Counted from the first letter of the stretch, positions 1 through 13,893 are shown. The stretch: DNA of 64,000 nt from Gordionus sp. m RMFG-2023 (GCF_954871325.1 NC_088779.1:2482846-2546845); one strand, 5' to 3'. Numbers and translations: made by a program. Notes: generated by a model from the sequence alone, not told the origin.

Positions 1-960
1 GGTTGTTTTTTTTTTAAAACTTAAGTCTGTCGAGCTAAAAAAAAATTTAAATTTTAGCAGCTAATTAGCGCCGAAACCTTTTTTTAAAAAAAAAATTTAT
101 CACGAGGCCAGTTTGGGACATCTTAATTCATTATTGTATTATAATTTCCAAATGATTTGATAAATACAATCTTAAATTATTTTATTTTCAAAAATTGGGC
201 CCTTAGTAGGTCTGAATTTTTTTTTAAAAAAATATTATACACTTTTAGGGTGCGGCCCGGTCCGGATTTGTTTATTTTATTAACCCCCCCCCCAGAGCCA
301 ATTTCTAACGGCTGACCGGACGTGTTTCGGGTCGGGCCGGCAGACCTGCCCCCCAAATAAAATTATCACGATCAAATTTTTATAAATTACCCGCGATGTC
401 AATCAGCAGTGAATAAGTGAGAATTATATTCCGGAATCCTAAAATTCTTTAACCCAAAATTCCTTCTAAAAACTGTAAATTTTTTGATGAATGTTTTATA
501 TATGATAAAATAAAACAATGATTTTTTGGCGCTGATTTTTATCAGCGTTTTATTAGCGCGAAATTAAAAAATAATTTATAACGATTTTTTGAGTTTTTTT
601 TTTTTGCAACGCATGAATAACCGCTTTTAACTAGATTTTTATTTGTTTATTTATTTATTTACGCAAAAAAATAAATATGTTTACGATAAATAAATCTTCA
701 GTGTTTACTGTTTTTAAAGAAATATGTGCGGTTTACATAATATTTTAAATTTTTAAACGTAAAAAAAAAATATAAAAAAATATGAAGAAATTACGCGAAA
801 AAATTGAAGAAAATATAGTTAAGTTTGAGTTTGACATTAATTAACGATTCTTTAGGAAAAGAGGCAATATAAATATTTTAAATATTATTATTTTAATTTG
901 AATAAAGCAATGGGTCATAAAAATTTTGCCAAGTTTAATGATTGTGTAAAGAAGGTATTA
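1..960. other. No gene seen; AT-rich with GC-rich repeat islands
   Basis: Homopolymer-rich sequence. 240-345 contains GGCCCGGTCC and GGGTCGGGCCGG, the same GC-rich family as at 7.0 and 20.1 kb. No coding signal. Confidence 0.6.
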
Positions 961-1415
961 TAGTGCGCACAAATTGAGCGTTTACATGTTGCCGTTATTT
1001 CTAAATTAATAAAAAACGTAACGCCGCGTTCCTTGTCTAAATTGAGGTTGTATTTTTTTATTAATATCCGTCGATTCAAAATTTCTAAATAAAAAATAGG
1101 ATTTGTCTTTTGTAAATTATATTATCGTCTGCTTTCTTTGTTTCTTTAAATTTCTAAATATTCCCATTTTTAGGATTATAAAGTAAGTTATTTATTATAC
1201 TACATTTTTATATAATATTTCGAAGCGAAGAATGAAAAAATGGTAATGAAAAAGCATACCCCAAACAATAATTTTACCAATTTGCGTGAGGCCATTCCGA
1301 ATTTTTAAAATGGTTGCTAACGCCAAACGGTAATTTTACCAATTTGCGTGAGGCCATTTGTAAGACATTATTGGCGCTTGCAACGTAGCGTTTGAAATGC
1401 TCAATTTGTTAGCAA
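961..1415. mobile_element. Same MITE family, near window start
   Basis: Opens TAGTGCGCACAAATTGAGCG and closes AATGCTCAATTTGTTAG. Contains the shared ATTATCGTCTGCTTTCTT and GGTAATTTTACCAATTTGCG blocks, the latter duplicated. Confidence 0.72.
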
Positions 1416-1729
1416 TATTAATCGGAAATTAACAAATAATACAAAATTTAAAAAACACAATTATTCGATATAATTCTATCCAATTTAATTCGGTAAATAT
1501 TATGTAATTATTTATATAATCGCGCATCGCCAAGTTATTATGTTCCTCGTGGAACTTTTTATTTTCACCACTTAAATACCAAATATATAATTATTATTTA
1601 ATTCGAAAGACGTAATAATGAAATTATTTCGCGTCCCAAGTGATACGCTATAACCAGGGCTTTCCTAAAACTGTAACCCACGTGATTATGACTATTTGAA
1701 ACCCGAAAAATGCCTATTTCATATCCCAG

Positions 1730-1892
1730 TGATACGCTATAACAAGAACTTTCGTAAAACCGTAATCCACGTGATTATGACTATAATTTGAAACCATCCA
1801 CGTGATTATGACTATAATTTGAAACCATCCACGTGATTATGACTATAATTTGAAACCATCCACGTGATTATGACTATAATTTGAAACCCGAA
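1730..1892 (+). repeat. ~30-bp minisatellite
   Basis: CCACGTGATTATGACTATAA followed by TTTGAAACCAT repeats about four to five times; earlier single relatives lie at 1679-1710. The unit contains a CACGTG palindrome. Confidence 0.9.
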
Positions 1893-1894
1893 AC

Positions 1895-2930
1895 ATGCCT
1901 TTTAATTTCGAAAAAAAAAAACTTTTTTCTTAAATAAATTTGTTTTTTTTTCGAGTAGATACAACTGATCCAAAAAATGTTTCTTATTTTTAATTGGTTC
2001 CCTTAATATGTATTACCAATTTCGACCATCTTGTTTTTTTTTAAACCTCTAAATTGGTATACTTTTTATGAATAATGTTTGTTACATTTGTAAGGGCTGA
2101 TATCAACCACTACGTTCTCCTTTAAAATTTAATTTTAAACCCTATTTAAAGTATTTAGGAAGATCCATTTAACCCCGGTTTAAACCTACCCGGACCTGAG
2201 AAAGTAATGTCGAGAAAAATTATCGATATCTGGGTTGGCGTGTCTTCTAAAGTCGAGACGGATTTTAAATTAAATTGAAATGTTTATCCCCTCAATCTTC
2301 TCAAATTCTACAAAAAATTACCCATACTACCCCTTATTTTTGTTTTGTGTGAATTTTGCTCGAAAATATTTTTCCTCTAAAAAAAGGTAATAATTGATGA
2401 ATCATTTAAAATTCCCTTGCGGTGGGTGGTGACTCAATTCGCAGTTGAAAAATTAATTTTTTAATAATTTTTGAGAGATTTTATTTATTGAATTTCATAT
2501 ATAAAAATAATTATCGATTTTTACAATATATTATATTTTTTATTATTATTATATATGAATTTTGCAGTCTTCTCTTCTTTCTTTCGTTAAATATTTTCAC
2601 GTTTGTGTAATACTAACTTCCTTTCCTACTCAATTTCATTCACGATCACGTCACATGCATGAATGAGATGCATATTTATTAATATTTTCATTTTTTTTAA
2701 TAGGTTATATATTTAATTTATATATTTTATATTAATAAAACACGGTTGTAAAAGCATAGCAAGCATAGAGCTTCTAGCTATATTTGTATTTATCGAGAGA
2801 AAAAAAAATAATTTAAGTTATTTATTATAAAAATTATTAATTTTATTTTTTATTTATTCCTATAATAATATTTGTGCTATTTTTATGAGGTCAGATTTTG
2901 TTGTTTTTATTTTTAAAAAAAATTTTGTTT
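1895..2930. other. No gene seen
   Basis: AT-rich intergenic sequence without recognisable repeat ends or exon-like stretches. Confidence 0.55.
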
Positions 2931-2934
2931 TATA

Positions 2935-3262
2935 AACGGAAAAAGAAAGGAAGGGAGAACAGAAAAGAAAGGATAGGAGAACGGAAAAGAGAGGAAAGGA
3001 GAAGGGAAAAGAAAAAAAAGGAGAACGGAAAAGAGAGGAAAGGAGAACAGAAAAGAAAGGATAGGAGAAGGGAAAAGAGAGGATAGGAGAAGGGAAAAGA
3101 AAGGATAGGAGAACGGAAAAGAAAGGAAAGGACAACGTTAAAGATAGGAAAGGAAAAGAAAGGAAAGGAGAACAGAAAAGAAAGGATAGGAGAAGGGGAA
3201 AGAAAGGAAAGGAGATCGGAAAAGAAAGGATAGGAGAACAAAAAAGAGAGGAGAGAGGATAG
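2935..3262 (+). repeat. Purine-only degenerate array
   Basis: More than 300 bases of nearly pure A/G built from AGGAAAGGAGAACGGAAAAG-like units. Overlapping open frames on both strands come from the repeat. Confidence 0.93.
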
Positions 3263-3849
3263 GTAATTTAAGGGAAAATATGTTCCTTAATCAGGAACGA
3301 ATGTTTTAAAGAAAGGGCAACTATATCCTTTTTTTTATTGAGAAAAAAGAATACACTAGATCTTTATTATTTTTTTAATGAGGGAAAAATTGAAAATGAA
3401 TAATTTGACATAACCTACGGGGAGGTGGGAGGAGCGGAAAATTTAAAAAAAATAATTTTTGTAATTCCCCCCCCCCTCCCCTAAAATCAAGAATTTGGTA
3501 ATTAAATTAGAAGTGATTAGGGGGAGAGTGTAAAAATGTAACTCGTTACATTTATAAAAAGAAAAGGTAACGAGTTAATCTTTTCAGAATGTAACGATAA
3601 AGGTAACGAACTATATCTATTCATATTTCAAGATTGCCACATTTACAGATCAAGGATTGCGCAGAACGTTATTTTACCCAAAAAAACTTCTTTTTTTTTC
3701 TGGAAAAAAAAAATTGAAAGGTTCCGATAAATATGGAGAAGGCGAATGCCCGCGCTCTAAATACGCATGTGCCTATGCGTGCTGTGTTACAAGAAATAAA
3801 ACTATAAGATCCTTACTGTTAGATTATAATTGTGATGCAATAACGTATA

Positions 3850-4270
3850 AAAGTGCACACAAATTGAGCGTTTACGTTTTGCCGTAATTTTTATATAAAA
3901 AAAAAGGTAACGCGTCCGCATTCCTTGTTTAAATTGAGGTTGCCATTTTTTATTTATATCGTCGATTCAAAATTTTAAATAAGTTCTATAAAAAAAAAAG
4001 GATATGTCTTTGAAAATTTTATTATCGTCTGCCTTCTTATTTCTTTAATTTCTAAATATTCCCTTTTTTTAGGATATAAGTAAGTTATTTATATTACGTT
4101 TTTATATATATTACAAAGCGAAGAATAAAAAAAAGTGATGAAAAAGCAAACCTATCTGCGTTTTTTAAAATTTGTTGCTAACGCCAAACGGTAATTTTAC
4201 CAATTTGAACGAGGCCATTTGAAATGCATTATTTGCGCTTGCAACTTGAAGCGCTCAATTTGTGTGCCCT
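3850..4270. mobile_element. Same MITE family
   Basis: Opens AAGTGCACACAAATTGAGCG and closes GCGCTCAATTTGTGTGCCC, with the same internal blocks as the 961 copy. The ORF at 3657-3887 runs into it and is not supported as a gene. A degenerate relative lies at about 22905-23085. Confidence 0.72.
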
Positions 4271-4603
4271 ATCATACTACCTAGGTTGAAGATTCGATTC
4301 ATTCATTTTAATTGTGTGGTAACAATATAAATCAGCTGATGAATGTCATTTTAACTTCCCGTAAATAAATCTACATTAAAATGTAATTAAAACTTTTAAA
4401 ATGGGTCTCATTTTTTTATGTTATTATACGGGAAACAAAAATGGCATCCAGATGATTTGGACGCTTAAAACTTCATTTTACTACGTTAGCGGCAATGTAA
4501 TTTTTAACATTTTAAATTTAAGCGCGTTTTTTTTTAAAATTAAAAATCTGATTTTACCGGAAATGTATATCAACATCTTTAGATTACCTATCTTATAAAA
4601 TTG

Positions 4604-4988
4604 TCAATGACATATATAATACCTAGACTGACGAATTATTCATTAAAAGTGTACATCGATGCAAATCAGCTGGAGACGCCATCTTGGTTACACTAATCAT
4701 TATTAAAATTTTAAACGAGAGCCTAATTTATTCCTATATCCGATGCAAACTTTATTAAAGAAATACCGGATCGTTGAGATAATAAGGAAGCAAGTTATCA
4801 ATTCAATACTAGTTTTTAACATGAGATTAATTACTATACGTGTTACCAAAATGGCGTGTCCAGCTGATTTGCTTTTAACGACGCTTAAAAATGCATTTTA
4901 ATGAAAAAGAAAGAAAGAAGGAAAGAAAGAAAAAAAGAAAGAAAGAAAGAAAGAAAGAAAGAAGTCTAGGTATTATATATGTCATTGA
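4604..4988. mobile_element. TIR element (AATGACATATATAATACCTAGACT ends)
   Basis: The left end CAATGACATATATAATACCT and GACTGACGA are mirrored at the right by GTCTAGGTATTATATATGTC. The interior AGCTGGAGACGCCATCTTGG also occurs at 54.9 kb. A GAAA array has grown beside its right terminal repeat (4905-4963). Confidence 0.75.
4905..4963 (+). repeat. Short GAAA microsatellite
   Basis: About 60 bp inside the right part of the TIR element 4604-4988. Confidence 0.9.
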
Positions 4989-4989
4989 A

Positions 4990-5900
4990 AATTGTACCTT
5001 TGAGTCATTTACAATTTATAAATAAAAAAAAATATGGAAAAACTAATATTAAATTAAATTTGGCATAAAATAATTTGATAAATTCATAGGGTATAAGGGT
5101 ATTCCAAACATGATGGAAAACATTCCCGGGTAAAATCAGATTTTTAAATTTGAAAAATTCCGCTCAAAAAAAAATGATTTAAATTTTTATAAAAAAAATA
5201 ACACATTGTCTCTAGCTAAGCAATATAAGCATTGTGTTAAAAATGGGAAGGAAATAATATATATGGTTAGCGTTCAATGTGTTAATTTTTACAACTTTTA
5301 ATTTAAATTTCAAAATTAGGATTTTAATCCTGAAATATATTCTATCATGTTTGGTTGGCATACCTATATCTTCTGATTTATTGTAGACAATTTTGTGTTA
5401 ACCTTCGAATCATTTATAATTTATGAAAGGATAAGGTGCGCAGTACAAGAATACTAAGTAGTTTAAAGGTAGTGCCCAGCCCATTAAGACTAAGATAATG
5501 GTAAACAGACTTAGGTGGTATGGGCACACAATGAGATGGCCTATGAACTACATAGGAAATAAGGTTGAGAGTTTGGAAGTGATGGGCAAACGTAAAAGAG
5601 GAAGGCCAAAACTTCAAAGGGGCCCCATAACGTTAGAGCCAATATGAAGAAGTTTAAATTAGATAAAAGAGATTGTATGAATAACATAAAGTGGAGAGAG
5701 ATGTTGAAGGAGCTTACCACCAGAAAAGGTGAAAGCTAAAGAGAAAAAAAAATATGTGGAACAATCAAATTTAAAAAATTCATGGAAAAAAATTTGCCGG
5801 AGATTCGTGGTGTAAGGTATTCCAAACATGATGGAATATATTTCTGGTAAAATCAACAATTTTAAATTTTAAAAAAAAAGCGCTCAAAAAAACTTTAAAA
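4990..5900 (+). repeat. Repeated block with TCTGATTTTACC motif, one copy hit by a LINE
   Basis: Sequence 5000-5170 recurs at 5400-5424 plus 5753-5880, with the truncated LINE between. Shared pieces: CATTTA(C/T)AATTTAT, GGTATTCCAAACATGATGGA and GGTAAAATCA. Relatives occur near 4530, 16640-16770 (reverse) and 47030. Confidence 0.65.
5425..5752 (+). mobile_element. 5'-truncated RTE LINE, 3' end only
   Basis: About 330 bp nearly identical to the last 310 bp of the LINE at 59.8-62.9 kb, from AAAGGATAAGGTGCGCAG to the same GAAAGCTAAAGAGA-A(n) end. It carries a small insertion (agcc) in the coding part. Its 5' breakpoint and preceding ATAATTTAT are the same as in the copy at 45.88 kb. Confidence 0.9.
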
Positions 5901-5904
5901 AAAC

Positions 5905-7570
5905 AAAATAAAAAACATATTTTATTTTTTTATTTTTTGAATATTCAAAAATTAACAAAATTTTTTATTTTTCCGACCGGCCGAAATAGAAAAAATAAAA
6001 TAAATAATTGTAAATAATATAAAAGAATTAAATGAAAAGAAAATAAATGATTATAAAATTTAAAAAAAATATATAATTATATAATAAATTCAGGTCATCA
6101 TTATATAAATGTAATTATATATAAAAAAATGGAAATGTGTGGTTGATATGTATGGGTGGAGAGAGGGGGGGGGGGTGTTAGTTATGCATATTATATGTGA
6201 TACAATTATTTAGTGGTATTATTTATTTATTTTTTGAATATCATGTATAGCATTTATTATCTGGGTTATCTGTTGAAATAGTTGGTTTTTTATTAATAAT
6301 TTTTTTTAGAAAGAATGAATGAAAGAAAGGAAAGATAAAAAGAAAGAAAAGATATATTATAAAGGAAACAAATATTGTTTTCCATTTTTTACCTTCGCTG
6401 TTTGTAAAAATAAATAGTTAAAATTAGAAGTGGTGGAAATTTTTGGCCAGGTTTTGTGGCCCATCTCGTAAAAGCATTTATTCTTTTCTCGACCCAAGCC
6501 GGTAAAATAACCCACACAAGACCTTCCTGGAATTTAACAATGTTTTTATGAGGAAAAAAGCTTATATTTTTATTATTTTTTAGACATTATAAATAGTGTA
6601 TTTAATAAATACTCTTGTATATTAAATTAGTGAATTATCATAAAAAAAATAGTATATTACGCAAATCTAAAGATTTTGCTCATAGAAAGTAACAAAGATC
6701 TAGGCATATACTATGGAAATATCGTAGTTTTAGGGTAATATTATTCTGGCTAAAGTATAGAGTTAGTCGTTTTAAAAAATCAGCTCAAAATGAGCAGTTT
6801 AATAAACACTGAGTTTTGTGCAAAGGTATAAATTATAAAAATGATCGAAATTTAAAATAGATGTATCGCAATTTTAAAAAAAAGATACATCGCAATTGTT
6901 ACATAATAAGTCGGTTCCATAGCCTAGTCATCTGCATCGGGCCTAATTTTCAAGCCCAGCCCGGCCAAATTTTTTAAAACAAGTTTTGCCTACCCAGCCC
7001 GAACCCGAATTTTTTTTTAAAAAATTTACCGGCCCGTATGGCGTTTAGTTTCAATAAATAAAATCAAAATTTTTTATTATACATAAAAAATTCGATATAA
7101 AATTGATAAATTTGAAAAAAAATTCAAAGTCCGACCCGACCCGGCCCGGTTTTTTTAAAAATATTCGGTCCGGCCCGGCCCGAACTCGATCTAACTTTGC
7201 AGCTCTCTACCATAGACTATAAAATCATATATGCCCAAACAATATTCATCTATGAACGACTTGTCATTATCTGAAAATCTCTGTAATTTAGATTTATCGC
7301 TAGATTTGTCAAATTTGTGGCCATTCTCCTTACTAAGACCTATCATTAATTTGACGGAGTTATAGGAAAGAGTTCCATCTTGTTATAACCAGTTAAATCG
7401 GATGTCCCATTTTTTCCCCCTTAAAAATGGCAGCGCAGTTTGGAGGATACCCATGTTCATTCCACAATTGAGGTTAAAATATTAAAAAAATATCTGAGTT
7501 GGGACAGAATTTTGCATTCCACGCAGTGTAAACTTTGTATATACCCTTAGTTATATTTTCATTGGTGTAA
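5905..7570. other. No gene seen; GC-rich MITE remnant at 6938-7204
   Basis: AT-rich; 6655-6811 is a worn palindromic MITE. 6938-7204 holds CCCGGCCCGG-type sequence with TCTGCATCGGGC at the left. Confidence 0.55.
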
Positions 7571-7599
7571 AAAAAAAATTGTTCCATATTAAAAAGATA

Positions 7600-7902
<303 letters not shown>

Positions 7903-7904
7903 TC

Positions 7905-9090
7905 TTCACCTGAAGAAAATGTACAATTGACATAAATATTCTTTGTAAAAAAATAAATTATAATATTAATAATAAGAAATATAAATTGTACATTATATTG
8001 CATTGATATCAATTATTAATTTTAATTTAATAATCTTGACCGAAAGTTTAACAACGAAAATTTTAAATTAAAAAAAATAATAAGCAATTAGGTGGTTTAT
8101 GTGAAATTAAAAAACTCGGCTTAAATCATTTATAAAATTTAAAAAATAATTTCATAATACAAAAAACATGTTTTTTTCCATATTTTTAAGAAAAATTTGA
8201 AGTAACGAGTAACGTTTTGCCGTCACCGTTACCTCTAGAAGAATGTAACGACGTTACTTTCTTATACGATGCGATAAATAAAATTTACCTTACTTAATTT
8301 TTGACGAATATTTTTTTATACACAAAAAAGTTATAACTTTGCCACGCATATACCAATGTTACAATCATTACTAATAAAACAACTGAGGTAAAGCACTATA
8401 CGATAAGTATTTTCGCTAAGGACCCCCCCCCCCCCACCTACTTTAAAAAAAATCTATATAAGAATGGCGTAATAACAAAAATTAATGTTGTACACATATA
8501 TATATCAATTCCGAACATCATTACCCTTATTACATTTTTTATTATTAAAATTATTATAGGTATACCAGCTAATAACCCGTCAAGAATGACGGGGAATTAG
8601 AATTTTCTCCCTTATAACTATTTTTATATCTTTAAAAACTCAATCTATGAAAGGATGATAGATATTAGGGCTCCCAGGTTCTTAAATATAGTCGAGACAT
8701 CCCGGTGCTTGAGACCTTTTCTTTATTGTCAATAAAGGACACAAATATACACCTTGCTCACATTTAAAAGATAAAAGAAAATTTTACCCAATAATTAAGA
8801 TTTATTACATGGAAACAATGTCTCTTATTGAAACCCCAAATACTACATCATCCACCAGAGCTCCTGTTAGTCAGCATTTCTGTTCACTCCCCACCGCGTG
8901 ATGGTAGGAGATGGATTTTAGGGGCGCAAAGAAATGAAAAAAAGAATGAATAAAAGAAGGAAGAAATAGAAAAAAAGAGACAAAGATATGAATTATAAGA
9001 AAATATAATAATTGTGTATACCTTAAGACTTTACGATTATGGGGTTCCAACCAATATACATTTGTAACCATATAAAAAAATATAATATAG
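7905..9090. other. No gene seen
   Basis: AT-rich sequence with a C(14) run near 8422. Short frames at 8871-9071 have no family resemblance. Confidence 0.55.
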
Positions 9091-9091
9091 T

Positions 9092-11360
9092 AAAATTTAT
9101 TGATGATGATATGGTATTGTGTCTATGATGTTTTTGGTCTATGTAGTGTCGTTTTTTTGATGTAATTTCCTTGCTCGTAACTTGCCGTAAATAACTGGAA
9201 ATAAAACGTGTAAATTGGAAGTATCTAATAAAATTTACTGATGATGATGATGGTATCGTGTCTATGATGTTTTTGGTCGATGTGGTGTCGTTTTTTTGAT
9301 GTAGTAATTTCCTTCGTAACTTGCCGTAAATAACTGGAAATAAAACGTGTAAATTGGAAGTATAAAATAAAATTTACTGATGATGATGATGGTATCTCTA
9401 TGATTTTTTTGGTCAATGTGGTGTCGTTTTTTTGATGTAATTTCCTTGCTCGTAACTTGCCGTAAATAACTGGAAATAAAACGTGTAAATTGGAAGTATC
9501 TAATAAAATTTACTGATGATGATGATGGTATCGTGTCTATGATGTTTTTGGTCGATGTGGTGTCGTTTTTTTGATGTAATTTCCTTCGTAACTTGCCGTA
9601 AATAACTGGAAATAAAACGTGTAAATTGGAAGTATAAAATAAAATTTACTGATGATGATGATGGTATCTCTATGATTTTTTTGGTCAATGTGGTGTCGTT
9701 TTTTTGATGTAATTTCCTTGCTCGTAACTTGCCGTAAATAACTGGAAATAAAACGTGTAAATTGGAAGTATCTAATAAAATTTACTGATGATGATGATGG
9801 TATCGTGTCTATGATGTGATGTTTTTGGTCGATGTGGTGTCGTTTTTTTGATGTAATTTCCTTCGTAACTTGCCGTAAATAACTGGAAATAAAACGTGTA
9901 AATTGGAAGTATAAAATAAAATTTACTGATGATGATGATGGTATCTCTATGATTTTTTTGGTCAATGTGGTGTCGTTTTTTTGATGTAATTTCCTTGCTC
10001 GTAACTTGCCGTAAATAACTGGAAATAAAACGTGTAAATTGGAAGTATCTAATAAAATTTACTGATGATGATGATGGTATCGTGTCTATGATGTTTTTGG
10101 TCGATGTGGTGTCGTTTTTTTGATGTAATTTCCTTCGTAACTTGCCGTAAATAACTGGAAATAAAACGTGTAAATTGGAAGTATAAAATAAAATTTACTG
10201 ATGATGATGATGGTATCTCTATGATTTTTTTGGTCAATGTGGTGTCGTTTTTTTGATGTAATTTCCTTGCTCGTAACTTGCCGTAAATAACTGGAAATAA
10301 AACGTGTAAATTGGAAGTATCTAATAAAATAATATTTACTGATGATGATGATGGTATCGTGTCTATGATGTTTTTGGTCGATGTGGTGTCGTTTTTTTGA
10401 TGTAATTTCCTTCGTAACTTGCCGTAAATAACTGGAAATAAAACGTGTAAATTGGAAGTATAAAATAAAATTTACTGATGATGATGATGGTATCTCTATG
10501 ATTTTTTTGGTCAATGTGGTGTCGTTTTTTTGATGTAATTTCCTTGCTCGTAACTTGCCGTAAATAACTGGAAATAAAACGTGTAAATTGGAAGTATCTA
10601 ATAAAATTTACTGATGATGATGATGGTATCGTGTCTATGATGTTTTTGGTCGATGTGGTGTCGTTTTTTTGATGTAATTTCCTTCGTAACTTGCCGTAAA
10701 TAACTGGAAATAAAACGTGTAAATTGGAAGTATAAAATAAAATTTACTGATGATGATGATGGTATCTCTATGATTTTTTTGGTCAATGTGGTGTCGTTTT
10801 TTTGATGTAATTTCCTTGCTCGTAACTTGCCGTAAATAACTGTGGAAATAAAACGTGTAAATTGGAAGTATCTAATAAAATTTACTGATGATGATGATGG
10901 TATCGTGTCTATGATGTTTTTGGTCGATGTGGTGTCGTTTTTTTGATGTAATTTCCTTCGTAACTTGCCGTAAATAACTGGAAATAAAACGTGTAAATTG
11001 GAAGTATAAAATAAAATTTACTGATGATGATGATGGTATCTCTATGATTTTTTTGGTCAATGTGGTGTCGTTTTTTTGATGTAATTTCCTTGCTCGTAAC
11101 TTGCCGTAAATAACTGGAAATAAAACGTGTAAATTGGAAGTATCAAATAAAATTTACTGATGATGATGATGGTATCGTGTCTATGATGTTTTTGGTCGAT
11201 GTGGTGTCGTTTTTTTGATGTAATTTCCTTGCTCGTAACATGCCGTAAATAACTGGAAATAAAACGTGTAAATTGGAAGTATCAAATAAAATTTACTGAT
11301 GATGATGATGATGGTATCGTGTCTATGATTTTTTTGGTCGATGTGGTGTCGTTTTTGATG
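9092..11360. repeat. Higher-order tandem array, two ~137-bp monomers in a ~274-bp dimer
   Basis: About 16-17 monomers. Alternate monomers differ consistently: one type has GGTATCGTGTCTATGATG and TTCCTTCGTAAC, the other GGTATCTCTATGATT and TTCCTTGCTCGTAAC. Equivalent points recur at 9225, 9500, 10049, 10598 and 10872, multiples of ~274.5. Dimers are almost identical, implying recent expansion. Each monomer holds a short GAT run. Edge monomers (9.1 and 11.2-11.36 kb) break the alternation. Open frames through the array are a by-product of the period. Confidence 0.93.
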
Positions 11361-11394
11361 AATTAACTTGAATCTACAGAATTTAATACGTCCT

Positions 11395-12085
11395 GATATA
11401 CGACATTAAGAGTAAATACTCTATTATCATTCAAAAGTGTACCCTGGGTTTTTGTAGGTAATATTTTTATTCATATTTTTTTTTAAATCTGCAAAGTGTT
11501 AGAGCGACATAGAGCTGACCATGGGAAAGCACAGGTTCAGGAAGAAAGAGGCCGACATTGTCAAATGTTTGACCTTGACTTTTGTTTATAGTGATAACAA
11601 AAGCAGGAATTATAGGAAATTGGCGTCTTTTTAATATGAAAGGCAACCGGGAATCGCTCGGGGAAAGATCAATTCGAGGAATAAAAACGCGATGGCCATT
11701 ATGCGTCCCTGATAATATTTCAGAATCTATGAAATTATCATGTAAATTTTTGATAAGAAGTCGTGTCCCATTGCATAAGCCTCTGCTGGGATTCATGTTA
11801 CGAAGAAGCATTATTATTGTCCCAACTTTAAGATTTAAAATATGAGGAGGCATTCCTGCTGGGGTTTGAGAATGAAGAAATTCAATGGGGAAATTAAGTA
11901 AATCCTCAGGATTATCTGTTTTTATAGAATTAGCGCTAAAATATATCTTAGAATTTCCTGGTAGTTTTTGAATAATTTCGTTATTTAAATTTAGGGCTAT
12001 GTTATTTTTAGTGGTTAATATAATTTTTTTTGAAAATAGGTTAATATCAGATATTTGTATGGAGTCTCCATATATTGAATATCTA
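11395..12085 (-). mobile_element. Decayed Helitron, C-terminal PIF1-type helicase
   Basis: The minus strand encodes the end of a Helitron Rep/helicase protein: FLHSQTPAGMPPHILNLKVG, MLLRNMNPSRGLCNGTRL, AFVITINKSQGQTFDNVGLF and LSHGQLYVAL. The helicase motif VI normally reads VALSR.R; here it is VALTLCR, and the frame is then disturbed (a related tail, NVVYQDVLNSVDSS, continues in another frame to about 11365). Rep and the Walker A part are absent. The tandem array begins right after this tail. Confidence 0.85.
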
Positions 12086-12089
12086 AAAT

Positions 12090-12995
12090 AATAGTATTTA
12101 TAAAAATTTTAACTTACATTGCCTATGAAATAACCTTAAAAAACTTATTTAATTATATGTATTTATTATGTAAGTTTGTTTTTTGTGCAGGAATCTAAAA
12201 AAAATAGTATTTATAAAAATTTTAACTTACAGTTAAGCTATGATGATTTTTATTGAATATATATATTATAGATTTGAATTCCTTAGCTCTTGTAGGATTA
12301 TCTGCAAACATTTTTTTCATACTAATGTTCCTTCCTGCCTATTGCCTCAAAATACTTCTGAAATGCTTTCCATGATTTATAGGAGATTAAATCCATTTTG
12401 CTAATATGATATAAATTGGCATAAAATTGCTATGATAGATTGATAAATTATAGATATATAGAAAGAACAATATATTTGACATCAATTAAGACAAAACATT
12501 TACATTTCCACTTTGAAATATAATACTATTTAAAATAAAATAAAATATTACAGATGGCGCTAAATATCATGGAGATTATAACTACAATTTAGCATAACTT
12601 AAATACTTCCGAATTTGTTAATATTAATTAAATATTATTAAGAATCACTCCCTATTTAAGTAGGACAAACGTCCTATAATTAATAAAGAAGTTGAATATT
12701 ACATAATATATTAACAAAATTATAATTGACTATTATCAGGTACAAATAATTGACTTGATAAGGCACGAATTTTTTTTAAAGATTTCTATTGTGAGATAAC
12801 CTTAAAAAACTTATTTAATATTATGTGCATTTATTATGTAAGTTTATTTTTGTGCAGAAATCTAAAAAAATAGATTTTAAATTACATTGCCTATGAGATA
12901 ACCTTAAAAAACTTATTTAATATTATGTATTTATATTATGCAAGTTTGTTTTTTGTGCAGGAATCTAAAAAAATAGTATTTATAAAAATTTTAAC
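12090..12995 (+). repeat. Scattered copies of a ~110-bp unit beside the Helitron
   Basis: The unit CCTTAAAAAACTTATTTAAT .. TTTTTGTGCAGGAATCTAAA occurs at about 12130-12230, 12790-12870 and 12895-12990. The stretch between (12240-12780) shows no gene. Confidence 0.75.
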
Positions 12996-13812
12996 TTCCC
13001 TAAATCTGCCACTTAACGTGGGTAAAACAGAATAGTAGATAAATGAATTTTCAAATATAAAATAAGATGCTCAGATAAAACGTAAGTATATATGAGGTAT
13101 ATTATACCCACTTTGCTCTTTTTCTATAGAATAGCTACTGTATAAGTCGCATATATAACTTAGCTAGTATATATATATAAACATGAAATATTATAAATAT
13201 TTTTACAAGTACAAACGCGAAACGTTCCAATTAGAATCCTCAATCACGTTTATGATTCTCTCTCTATTCTCTGATAAATGGCGTTCCACGTTACACGCTA
13301 AGCTATAAAGTACAAAATCAGTCCCAACTATTATACTCAACGTCATTTTGATAAATTTTCAGGGTGAAATTTGAATTGTTTTGTTCGATAATTGCCTAAA
13401 AAAACATTATTGGTTTATAAAGAAATAATTATTTGTTGTTTTTATTAAAAAAGGAAGATTATTATGATTAGTAATTCTTTTTTTTTTCGTTTTTGTTTTT
13501 TTTTAAAAAAAAACGGAAGATTATTATGATTATATGCCTATATGACTAGTTCACAGTCATAACAAAAAAAAATGATCATTTACGCCTAATAATTAAATAG
13601 ACCAATAATTTACCCTTACAATTAGTCCGGTGAAACAAAATAAACAACTTAAATCTCCGGCTGAGTTTTTTTTTTTAAAAAAAAACCTTAATTATTAAAT
13701 GAATATATATATTTTATATACTCGTATCTAGTGCTGCTAAATAGCTAGATTTGAGCCTATTTTTTTAATATTAAAACCTCTAATTCAATAATATATCCAG
13801 AAAAAAAAATAT

Positions 13813-13893
13813 TAAGAGAAGAGAAGAGAAGAGAAGAGAAGAGAAGAGAAGAGAAGAGAGAGAAGAGAAGAGAAGAGAAGAGAAGAGAAGAGA
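13813..13893 (+). repeat. GAGAA microsatellite inside a MITE
   Basis: About 16 units of AGAGA/AGAAG type, interrupting a palindromic MITE. Confidence 0.92.

Noticed and set aside
9225-11060. Repeated 62- and 142-residue minus-strand ORFs
   Set aside because: They recur with the array period and are translations of the tandem repeat.
9092-11360. CRISPR-like repeat array
   Set aside because: No unique spacers: the whole 137-bp unit is repeated, in a eukaryotic context.
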